Positions 1-9,457 of a DNA stretch of 64,000 nucleotides are shown one piece after another; position 1 is the first letter of the stretch; the number at the start of each line of letters is the position of its first letter. Location: the NCBI RefSeq assembly GCF_032813545.1, contig NZ_CP136520.1, forward strand, positions 800,001 to 864,000, in the 5' to 3' direction. The notes under the pieces are model-generated. The model had not been told where the DNA came from. It searched no databases and saw nothing but the letters and a program-made list of their open reading frames with translations. Origin of the DNA: Nodosilinea sp. E11. GTDB taxonomy: Bacteria; Cyanobacteriota; Cyanobacteriia; Phormidesmidales; Phormidesmidaceae. The position numbers were made by a program, and so were the translations under genes.

Positions 1-47
1 CTGGCCAGACGATTTCAACCCGGCCTAAGCGGGAGGGGCCAGAGCAA

Positions 48-1310
48 CTAAAACAGCCCAGCGGCTTCGTCAAGGGGTAGCGGGTTGCCCAGCAGATAGC
101 CCTGAGCTTTGTTGACCCGAAGCTGTTGCAGGACGTTTAACTCGGCCTGGGTTTCTACCCCCTCAGCGACAATACTGCTGCCGGTTTCGCGGGCAAAGCC
201 CACCAGGGCCGCCGTTAGCGCCCGCCGAGTAGGGTCAGTATCGATATGGCGAATCAGGCTAATGTCGAGCTTAATGATGTCGGGGTTGAGCTGAAGAATA
301 TGCAGAAAACTGGCGTAGCCTGCCCCAGCATCGTCAACTGCCAGGCGAATGCCGCGATCGCGCAGGGAAGCCAAGCATTCATCAAACTGTGAATAGTCAG
401 GAATCGCCACGTGCTCGGTCACTTCGAGCACCAGCCGACGGAGCGGCACATTTTCCAGCGCCCGATGAATCGCACCATTGAGAATAGTTTCAGGCGATAC
501 GTTGAGTGAAATGTAGATCGCTTCGGGGATGCGATCGAGGGCCACCAGGGCTTTGGCGATCGCCGCGATCTCCATCTGTTCGCCAAAGCCGACCTGAGCG
601 GCCTCGGCAAACCAGGTATCTGGGCTGCGAATGGGCTGATCCCAAAACCGGGTCAGCGCCTCAAAGCCAATGATTCTGTTTTTCTCTAGGTCAACGATGG
701 GCTGATAGACCACAGAAAACAACTCTGCCTCTAGCATGGCCGTGACCCGCTCGATCATTTCTCGCCGGTCTACGTTGGCCGTGAGGTCGCGGGCAATTTG
801 GCGGGAGGCAAACTCAGCAAACAGGTGCATAATGGCCAGGTCGCGATCGCCCAAACTCAGGTCTGGCCGGGTACTAAAGCAGCAGAAGGTGCCGTAGACC
901 TGGCCATTGTCAAGGCGAATAGGCACGCTGAGATGAGCCCCTACCGGCAGATCGGTGGTGACCGCCAGCTCTAACGCCGCTGGAACGGTGGTGGCATCTT
1001 GAATCAGCTCGGGCAGCCGACCATCGACCACGCGCTGGCAATAGCTCTCCTCCAGCGGGTTTGAGTCGCCCACATTGATAATTGAGGTCTCCAGCCCCGA
1101 ATCCACATAGCGAAACCAGCGTCGGCCCTCCGCAAACTCAGAGACAAAGGCCACCTCCATGCCTAGGTACTGGCGAATGGCACCCAGAGCATCTAAAACA
1201 ACTTCATCAATCGACCGCTCTGCTGAATTGGCGGCTGCCAAAAACATGTAGGGTATCAGCGAGAGCTTACCAGAGGGCTTCGTCGAATCCAAAATCGATT
1301 GTTCGTCCAT
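48..1310 (-). CDS. GAF-EAL protein, probable c-di-GMP phosphodiesterase
   Basis: A 420-residue protein. Residues about 20-165 look like a GAF sensor domain and about 190-420 are an EAL domain that would hydrolyse cyclic di-GMP to pGpG. The EAL signature residues are all visible: FEALTRF, LNVS, LEVTEH, VDDAGAGYAS, IKLD, VAEGVET and QGYLLG. The enzyme is therefore probably active, although the loop-6 motif reads DDAGAGY instead of the usual DDFGTGY. There is no membrane segment, so it should be a soluble sensor. It has no GGDEF domain. The neighbours are ligA on the same strand about 470 bases away and the window edge, so no operon partner is visible. The GAF ligand cannot be told from the sequence. 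Confidence 0.88.
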   Translation of the reverse strand: MDEQSILDSTKPSGKLSLIPYMFLAAANSAERSIDEVVLDALGAIRQYLGMEVAFVSEFAEGRRWFRYVDSGLETSIINVGDSNPLEESYCQRVVDGRLPELIQDATTVPAALELAVTTDLPVGAHLSVPIRLDNGQVYGTFCCFSTRPDLSLGDRDLAIMHLFAEFASRQIARDLTANVDRREMIERVTAMLEAELFSVVYQPIVDLEKNRIIGFEALTRFWDQPIRSPDTWFAEAAQVGFGEQMEIAAIAKALVALDRIPEAIYISLNVSPETILNGAIHRALENVPLRRLVLEVTEHVAIPDYSQFDECLASLRDRGIRLAVDDAGAGYASFLHILQLNPDIIKLDISLIRHIDTDPTRRALTAALVGFARETGSSIVAEGVETQAELNVLQQLRVNKAQGYLLGNPLPLDEAAGLF

Positions 1311-1782
1311 TCAGTAGCACTCTCCGTAGCACTCTGTTTCAATCACTACAGACGATCTCAGATTAAAATAGGCCAAATAGTTTAAAGAGGCACTTTAAGG
1401 ATCCTATTTTTGGGAATAAAAATGAAATTTATGCTGAATTTCCCCTTAGATCCTCTAAAATAGGCCCTTTTTCTCCTTTTTAAGCAGGATAAAGGAGATC
1501 GGCAGGTGACTAAAAGCAACCGTCAATCGCTTTCCCAATCTCCCTAAAGGGTACCTCTGACCAATCTTAGAACTCCATAACATTATCAGCACATTTGCGA
1601 GGGCGAAACAACGGCAAAATTTATGCTGAAAGAAAGAGATCTCGGCAATTAATCGCCATAGACCAGCCTAAGTCTGCGGGGGGGATTTCCAAACTGAAAG
1701 GATCTCGGTGGGGATGCCGCTACAAAAACACAGGCCAGAGCCCAGGTGCTAAATCGAAGCCATAGAGATCACGACTCTTGCC
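1311..1782. other. Intergenic spacer, no gene seen
   Basis: About 470 bases between the start of the GAF-EAL gene and the end of ligA, more AT-rich than its surroundings. A 14-base direct repeat, AAATTTATGCTGAA, occurs near 1424 and 1617. I found no convincing coding frame or RNA. It presumably carries the GAF-EAL promoter. Confidence 0.5.
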
Positions 1783-3879
<2,097 letters not shown>

Positions 3880-3980
3880 CTAGGCCTCCGATGCAGCTGC
3901 ATATCTTTTAACCGCCATATCTCCATGACACCGCCTCAGGTTGATTGCGTAAACTAGAGACACGGAAATCTGAGGCAGCT

Positions 3981-4295
3981 ATGAATACTCAGCTGGTCAA
4001 TTCTATTATTGAGGTAGTTCGGGCCTTGCCTACGGAGGAGCAAACTGCTCTACTGGAAACCCTCAACAGCCTTTTTCAGCCGCTGGGGGATGAGGGTGCG
4101 ATCGAAGCTATCTGCGCAAATAGTTGGCTAGGCATGACTGCTGAAACTGCTGTCATAACAAATCATGATTTAACTAGCCAATCTCAAGATATTGTTCTTC
4201 AGATCGATGATTTGCGTACAAAACTCTTCAAATCTTATGGCGAATTCTCTGACAGCACCGATTTGATTCGTGAAGATCGAGAGGAACAATCATAA
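3981..4295 (+). CDS. Small antitoxin-like hypothetical protein
   Basis: A 104-residue protein starting MNTQLVNSIIEVVRALPTEEQ. I chose ATG 3981 over an upstream in-frame TTG at 3945 because GAGG lies 7-10 bases before the ATG. The amphipathic N-terminal helix with an LPTEEQ...LLE pattern resembles the short N-terminal helix of cyanobacterial antitoxin-like proteins that often precede PIN toxins. That is a resemblance only. No toxin gene lies next to it: downstream, convergent, is the NTPase of the AT-rich island. No catalytic motif is visible. Confidence 0.55.
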   Translation: MNTQLVNSIIEVVRALPTEEQTALLETLNSLFQPLGDEGAIEAICANSWLGMTAETAVITNHDLTSQSQDIVLQIDDLRTKLFKSYGEFSDSTDLIREDREEQS

Positions 4296-4356
4296 GCAAC
4301 CCGATTTGAAAAGAGCTAACCTGCCAAAACTTTGCTCATGGCCCACTTGTAAACCG

Positions 4357-6441
4357 TTATGCGCCATTCCTAATTTTAGATGTAGCTAAAATAGAACGCT
4401 GTACTTGAATAGGTATATTTAATGTTGTAGCTAGTTTTTGTCGATCTTTATAACCTATATCGTGCATATAACAATGGCGTAAAACTATATGCTTAAGAAG
4501 ACGGTCACAAATTGGGTTCTTGGCGAAATCATCATGAATCTTTTGAATTTTTCGGAAATCCAGTCTTTTTTCAAACTGCAATTCAATTATTTCTTGTATT
4601 AACTTTAATGCAGGCGTATCTCCATCCTCAGTAACTTTTATGTAGATTTCACGACCTTTAAAGGAACCTAGGGAGAAAGCCGCCTTATTTAAAATTGCTA
4701 AAATAGCCATGTAATTAAGTGTGACATAAAAAGTCTCTGCCTTCTTCGCAATTTCCTTGTCTGGAATATCTGGAGATTGATCCAAAGTTCTTTGTATTTT
4801 TCTTATTGCTTCTTCTTGCATGTATTCCGAAGATTTGAGCAGAAGATTCAGAAATCGCAATGAGACTAGGAGCGATTCTTCATATATAGACTCTAATGAT
4901 TTTCGCTCTAAAGAGCCAATTCTATTTCGAAGCATTTGGCCACAGACTTCGGTTGCCCGAAAAGCTTTGTTAACTTTATTTATGAAATCCGAGAGATCTT
5001 CATCCTCAGAATGAATCAGTTCTTCACCATCTCTCTGCTCGACCAAATCTTTTTGTTCGTCTATTCTTAACCGCTCTTCTCTCGAATCCCGACTTTCCAA
5101 AATAATTTCAGGTATCTCATTTATAAATTCACGAAGAAAAGATAGGGATTTTGATTCCAATGTAGCAGGCTCTTCGTCTGAAAAAATATCCATAATTGAG
5201 TACAATATTTCATCCAAAATCCACGGATCTTTGGAGTGATGTGTCAAAAATAAGACTACATTGGATGACTTTTCGAGATGTATAGTATCAATCAAACGTC
5301 TTATTTCGTCTTTTGCTTTGTCTCCTTTGCTAAGAGAGTCAGCCAAATTCTTTGCCGCAAAAAAGTAAAATAAGTAGCGATAGCGAAACTTAATTCCCTT
5401 ATCAGTTTTTCTAAGAATACTTGAGTTAATTAAGTCATCAACTATCTTTTTCTGATCAACAGGCAAAAAATCCTTGGAATAGCTTTCAAAAAACAAACCG
5501 AGTTCATCAAAGGTAAGACTAGTTGAAGGAGATTTCAGAAGTCTACCACCAAGTTCTGATAATATATTTAGGTAAGCATCAAAATCAATTGGCCTTACGT
5601 GTACACGCTCTAATGCTTGGTAAATTAAGTATTGATAACAATGCCCGTAAGATGTTAGCTCAAGTCTTTGCACTGTTACCAATTCAAAAGATTGCAAAAG
5701 CATTAAAATATAGAATGGTTTTGCAGGCACTATATTCTTATGAACAAGTGAATCAACATGAAGTCTCAGTTCATCCACTCTTGCCCAAAAATGTCTGTCT
5801 TCGGCTTCTTCTGTTAGTTCTAACTCAACCCACTTTTCGACAAGAGCCCCGCGACGAACATTTCCAAATGGAAGGATTTGAAACTTTTTATATTCATCGA
5901 GGCTCGACAAATCTAGAGCTGCAAACTGAAAAGCATCTTCTGCAAAGAAGATACTACTTGGAAAAATAGAATTAATAATAGATATAAATTTATTTTTAGC
6001 CGTCTTTCGAAGCTTGCTAGATGAGATGTCATCTATAATACAGATCCTACCTTCGCTTGATAGATAATCCTCATAACTCAAGTTCGGATACGTATCTAAA
6101 ACTACGCTTCTAACCATATCTTCTGCATTAGAACCCTTGATTAATGAGCCTTCTATAATTATTGGCAACAAGTTGGATTCATACGCATCTAGAAACAGTT
6201 TTCTCGCAAATGTTGTCTTTCCAGATTGCTCATCTCCGAAAATAACTATTCTACTGTCGTGACCTAGGATTCTCTCCCCTTTAACGTCAGGTTGAACAGA
6301 TTCAGTGGATTCACTAATGACCTTTAGGTCAGGGAAAACAAAGAAATCATCTAATGACACTTCCTCGCGGCTTCTGTGGGGAAACTTTATTCCAGTATCT
6401 CTAAGAGATTGCAAAAGCTTCTTTTGAACTTCCATATTCAA
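4357..6441 (-). CDS. STAND/NACHT-like P-loop NTPase, putative defence protein
   Basis: A 694-residue protein with a P-loop GDEQSGKTTFARKL at about residues 70-83 and a Walker B strand GRICIIDDIS near 132-141. A STAND-like middle follows (FGNVRRGALVEKW, then FRYRYLFYFFAAKNLA near residues 350-365) and then a long helical C-terminal half without recognisable repeats. The FRYRYLFYFFAAKNLA stretch recalls bacterial STAND NTPases that carry effector domains. Here only about 65 residues precede the P-loop, so no effector domain is fused. There is no signal peptide. The gene starts 23 bases after the 175-aa gene and is probably co-transcribed with it. Base composition is clearly lower in GC than the neighbours and no HIP1 octamer is seen, suggesting horizontal acquisition. 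An anti-phage role is inference. Confidence 0.75.
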   Translation of the reverse strand: MNMEVQKKLLQSLRDTGIKFPHRSREEVSLDDFFVFPDLKVISESTESVQPDVKGERILGHDSRIVIFGDEQSGKTTFARKLFLDAYESNLLPIIIEGSLIKGSNAEDMVRSVVLDTYPNLSYEDYLSSEGRICIIDDISSSKLRKTAKNKFISIINSIFPSSIFFAEDAFQFAALDLSSLDEYKKFQILPFGNVRRGALVEKWVELELTEEAEDRHFWARVDELRLHVDSLVHKNIVPAKPFYILMLLQSFELVTVQRLELTSYGHCYQYLIYQALERVHVRPIDFDAYLNILSELGGRLLKSPSTSLTFDELGLFFESYSKDFLPVDQKKIVDDLINSSILRKTDKGIKFRYRYLFYFFAAKNLADSLSKGDKAKDEIRRLIDTIHLEKSSNVVLFLTHHSKDPWILDEILYSIMDIFSDEEPATLESKSLSFLREFINEIPEIILESRDSREERLRIDEQKDLVEQRDGEELIHSEDEDLSDFINKVNKAFRATEVCGQMLRNRIGSLERKSLESIYEESLLVSLRFLNLLLKSSEYMQEEAIRKIQRTLDQSPDIPDKEIAKKAETFYVTLNYMAILAILNKAAFSLGSFKGREIYIKVTEDGDTPALKLIQEIIELQFEKRLDFRKIQKIHDDFAKNPICDRLLKHIVLRHCYMHDIGYKDRQKLATTLNIPIQVQRSILATSKIRNGA

Positions 6442-6464
6442 AACTCCTGCAGTACTCTGATGAT

Positions 6465-6992
6465 TTAGATCTGTTGAGGAAGTAATTTTTTTTTAGCTTT
6501 CTCAATACAACCAATAAAAGTAGGAAAATACTTTACTAAAAATTTTTCTGTGTCAAGCTCTGCTTCACAAGCAATGCCAACAAATGGAGGAAAAGAAGAG
6601 ATAACGCCTTTAAGCTTTAAGGCTGCTGAATCATTAGAATGATTAAGCTTATCCCTAATTTCAACAAGAATTCCTATTGCGTCGGCAAGTTTCTCTCCAG
6701 GAAGTATATCGTTAGAGTTCTCTATTAGACTGACCTGCTGAGTTATTTCTTTAACAGCGATGTCTGCTTCTGTCTCAGGTATCTGAAGAAATCTACTCTG
6801 ATTTGCTAGAGTCTCCCAGTATTCTATTTCATACTTTCTGATCTCTGGCTTGCATTGTATTCTTATACGTTGTTCAAGCCTCACTTTTTCATCTGCTGAC
6901 GCTAATATCTTTGCTTGTTCTAAGCCATATAACTGTTCGCGTAGAAGAGCGAGATGTTCCTCGATCACCTGGATACGATTTTTGTCTATCAA
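6465..6992 (-). CDS. Coiled-coil adaptor-like protein, partner of the NTPase
   Basis: A 175-residue protein in two parts. Residues about 1-65 are a charged coiled coil (LLREQLYGLEQAK...EKVRLEQRI...EYWETLAN). This resembles the short effector-associated domains that bring together cyanobacterial conflict proteins. Residues about 85-175 include VEIRDKLN, an AALKLKGV stretch and ELDTEKFLVKYFPTF. From memory these resemble a module seen at the ends of cyanobacterial TIR, caspase-like and NACHT proteins; this needs a profile search. No enzyme motif or membrane segment is visible. It is the first gene of the cassette, ending 23 bases before the NTPase. The start is ATG 6992. A perfect palindrome lies 42-61 bases upstream. 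Function unproven. Confidence 0.65.
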   Translation of the reverse strand: MIDKNRIQVIEEHLALLREQLYGLEQAKILASADEKVRLEQRIRIQCKPEIRKYEIEYWETLANQSRFLQIPETEADIAVKEITQQVSLIENSNDILPGEKLADAIGILVEIRDKLNHSNDSAALKLKGVISSFPPFVGIACEAELDTEKFLVKYFPTFIGCIEKAKKKLLPQQI

Positions 6993-7033
6993 CTTATTTT
7001 TCTCAACCTATATCGAGCAATATATATTTAGTA

Positions 7034-7053
7034 GTATAAGTTATAACTTATAC
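7034..7053. promoter_or_regulatory. Perfect 20-bp palindrome upstream of the NTPase cassette
   Basis: Two copies of the half-site GTATAAGTTA meet head to head without a spacer, 42 bases before the ATG of the 175-aa gene. The symmetry and position fit an operator for a dimeric regulator, but no HTH gene lies in the cassette. Confidence 0.45.
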
Positions 7054-7102
7054 ATTGCCTCGTAAAGAAAAGGTAAATATTTGCAGTAACTATTTAAGGA
7101 TA

Positions 7103-7120
7103 CTATAGATATCTCTATAG
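7103..7120. promoter_or_regulatory. Second inverted repeat in the cassette upstream region
   Basis: CTATAGA and TCTATAG are separated by TATC. It lies about 110 bases upstream of the 175-aa gene and 122 bases upstream of the prolyl oligopeptidase gene, so it could serve either divergent promoter or be chance in AT-rich DNA. Confidence 0.25.
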
Positions 7121-7241
7121 GGTTGGCCCAGCTAATATTGACAGCCGTAGAAACTTGGGAGCCAAGATAATGTCTGAGTTTGTTTTCCGCTTCCCTATGC
7201 TTATTGCTAGGGTTACTACTAACCCCTAGTTCCTATCTCCT

Positions 7242-9299
7242 ATGCCTTCCTCCACCTTTGCCTACCCCCTCAGCCCCCAGCACGACCAAGTCGATACCTA
7301 CCACGGCGTAACGGTGCCCGACCCCTATCGCTGGCTCGAAGACCCCCAGTCGCCTGCCAGCCGCGAGTGGATTGCGGCCCAAAATACGGTCACCGACGGC
7401 TATCTGCAAACGCTGTCGAAGCGGGGAGAGATCAACGATCGCCTCACCCAGATCTGGAACTACGAGCGCTATAGCACTCCTTTTAAGCGGGGCGGGCGCT
7501 ACTTTTATTTCAAAAACGACGGGCTGCAAAACCAGAGCGTGCTCTACACCCTGCCCAGCCTGGAGGCCGCGCCGCGCGTCTTGCTTGACCCTAACACCCT
7601 GTCGGAGGACGGTACGGTGTCGCTCAGCGGCATGGCGGTGAGCGAGAATGGGGCCTACCTGGCCTACGGCCTATCCTCGGGCGGATCCGACTGGGTCGAG
7701 TGGCACGTGCGAGATATTGAAACTGGCAAAGACACCGACGACCGGCTGAAATGGGTGAAATTTTCCGGCGCATCCTGGAGCCATGATCATGCGGGCTTTT
7801 TCTACAGTCGCTACGACGAACCGGATGAAACCACGAAGCTGGAGGCGATTAACTATTACCAAAAGCTCTATTACCACCGCATTGGCACCCCCCAAAGCGA
7901 AGACCTGCTGGTCTACGAGCGCCCCGACCAAAAGGAGTGGGGCTTTGGCGGTGGCGTCACTGAAGACGGGCGCTACCTGATCATCTCAGTGTGGAAGGGG
8001 ACTGACCCTAACAACCTGGTGTTTTACAAAGACCTGAGCGATCCCAAAAACCCGGTGGTGGAGCTGATTTCTGAATTTGAGGCCAGCTACAGCTTTGTCG
8101 ATAACGAGGGGTCGCTGTTCTGGTTTACGACGGATTTGGATGCGCCGAAGGGGCGACTGATTGCGATCGACATTGCCCAGCCGGAGAAGGATCACTGGCG
8201 GGAGATCATCCCCGAAAGCGAGGACACCCTGGAGGGGGTAGGCCTGCTGAACAATCAATTCGTGGTCGATTATTTGAAAGATGCCTACACCACGATTCGC
8301 ATTTTTTCGCTCTCAGGCGAGCTGGTGCGCGAAGTCGAGCTGCCGGGGATTGGCTCGGCGGGAGGCTTTGACGGCAAGCGCGAAGACACCGAAACCTTCT
8401 ACAGCTTCACCAGCTTTACGGTGCCCCCTGCCATCTACCGCTACGACATGGTGACCGGCGAGAGCACCCTCTACCGCCAGCCCCAGGTCGATTTTGACCC
8501 CAGTGCCTACACCACTACCCAGGTGTTTTACGCCAGCAAAGACGGCACCCGCGTGCCCATGTTCATCACTCACAAAACCGGGATTAAGCTGAACGGGCAA
8601 AACCCGACCCTGCTCTACGGCTACGGCGGCTTTAGCATTTCGCTGACGCCGTCGTTTTCGGTCAGCAACCTAGTGTGGATGGAGATGGGCGGGGTGTACG
8701 CGGTGCCGAACCTGCGCGGCGGCGGCGAGTACGGGGAAGACTGGCACCTAGCTGGCACCAAGTTGAACAAGCAGAACGTATTCGACGACTTTATGGCGGC
8801 GGCGGAATGGCTGATCGCGGAGGGCTATACCTCGGCGAAGAAATTGGCGATCGCAGGGGGTAGCAACGGCGGCCTGCTAGTGGGGGCCTGCATGACCCAG
8901 CGCCCCGATCTGTTTGCGGCGGCGCTGCCCGCTGTTGGGGTGATGGACATGCTGCGGTTTAACCAGTTCACCATTGGCTGGGCCTGGGAGTCAGACTACG
9001 GCTCACCCGAAAATGAGGACGAGTTTAAGGTGCTCTACGGTTATTCACCACTGCACAACCTTAAATCCGGGACGGCCTACCCGGCGACGATGATTACCAC
9101 CGCAGACCACGATGACCGGGTGGTACCGGCCCACAGCTTTAAGTTTGCGGCAGCGCTGCAAGCAGCTCACGGGGGTGAGGCTCCGGTTCTGATTCGCATT
9201 GAGACGAAGGCGGGCCACGGAGCGGGGAAGCCGACGGCAAAGGTGATCGAAGAGGTGTCGGATAAGTGGGCGTTTTTGGCGGCGAATTTGGGGATGTAA
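7242..9299 (+). CDS. Prolyl oligopeptidase family serine peptidase (S9A)
   Basis: A 685-residue prolyl oligopeptidase, full length for S9A. It cleaves short peptides after proline. Residues 1-75 and about 430-685 form the alpha/beta-hydrolase domain, and the stretch between is the seven-bladed propeller. The nucleophile is Ser541 in GGSNGG. Asp625 (DHDDRV) and His659 (KAGHGAG) complete the triad. YGYGGF and RGGGEYGEDWH, both typical of the family, are present. There is no signal peptide, so it is probably cytoplasmic. The start is ATG 7242 (MPSSTFAYP). The gene is monocistronic: the next gene is convergent. Upstream lies the AT-rich island in divergent orientation. Confidence 0.95.
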   Translation: MPSSTFAYPLSPQHDQVDTYHGVTVPDPYRWLEDPQSPASREWIAAQNTVTDGYLQTLSKRGEINDRLTQIWNYERYSTPFKRGGRYFYFKNDGLQNQSVLYTLPSLEAAPRVLLDPNTLSEDGTVSLSGMAVSENGAYLAYGLSSGGSDWVEWHVRDIETGKDTDDRLKWVKFSGASWSHDHAGFFYSRYDEPDETTKLEAINYYQKLYYHRIGTPQSEDLLVYERPDQKEWGFGGGVTEDGRYLIISVWKGTDPNNLVFYKDLSDPKNPVVELISEFEASYSFVDNEGSLFWFTTDLDAPKGRLIAIDIAQPEKDHWREIIPESEDTLEGVGLLNNQFVVDYLKDAYTTIRIFSLSGELVREVELPGIGSAGGFDGKREDTETFYSFTSFTVPPAIYRYDMVTGESTLYRQPQVDFDPSAYTTTQVFYASKDGTRVPMFITHKTGIKLNGQNPTLLYGYGGFSISLTPSFSVSNLVWMEMGGVYAVPNLRGGGEYGEDWHLAGTKLNKQNVFDDFMAAAEWLIAEGYTSAKKLAIAGGSNGGLLVGACMTQRPDLFAAALPAVGVMDMLRFNQFTIGWAWESDYGSPENEDEFKVLYGYSPLHNLKSGTAYPATMITTADHDDRVVPAHSFKFAAALQAAHGGEAPVLIRIETKAGHGAGKPTAKVIEEVSDKWAFLAANLGM

Positions 9300-9352
9300 G
9301 GGGTGGAGGGGTGAAGGGGTGAAGGGGTGAAGGGGTGAAGGGGTGGAGGGGT
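9299..9352. repeat. 8-bp tandem repeat after the peptidase gene
   Basis: About six units of GGGGTGAA or the variant GGGGTGGA run directly from the stop codon. The array lies outside coding sequence and could vary in copy number by slippage. Confidence 0.9.
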
Positions 9353-9360
9353 AAGAAACA

Positions 9361-9439
9361 ATGGGCTGGGCAAACGGTGTTTGCCCCTACGCAATCCGCC
9401 TGTTTGGAATTGAGGTTATGCGATTCGGATTTGGTATTG
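9361..9439 (-). repeat. Dispersed intergenic repeat, copy A
   Basis: Contains the hairpin GGGCAAACggtGTTTGCCC and ends with GATTCGGATTTGGTATT, the terminal sequence shared with the copies at 20843 and 18791. It matches the copy at 62583 along its whole length and the reverse complement of the copy at 20843. The opposite terminal repeat is missing, so this copy looks truncated. Confidence 0.8.
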
Positions 9440-9457
9440 CCCCACCCATCTACCCCC

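Noticed and set aside
3981-4295. Toxin-antitoxin pair with the small protein at 3981
   Set aside because: No PIN, RelE or other toxin gene lies next to it; only an N-terminal resemblance to antitoxin-like proteins remains.
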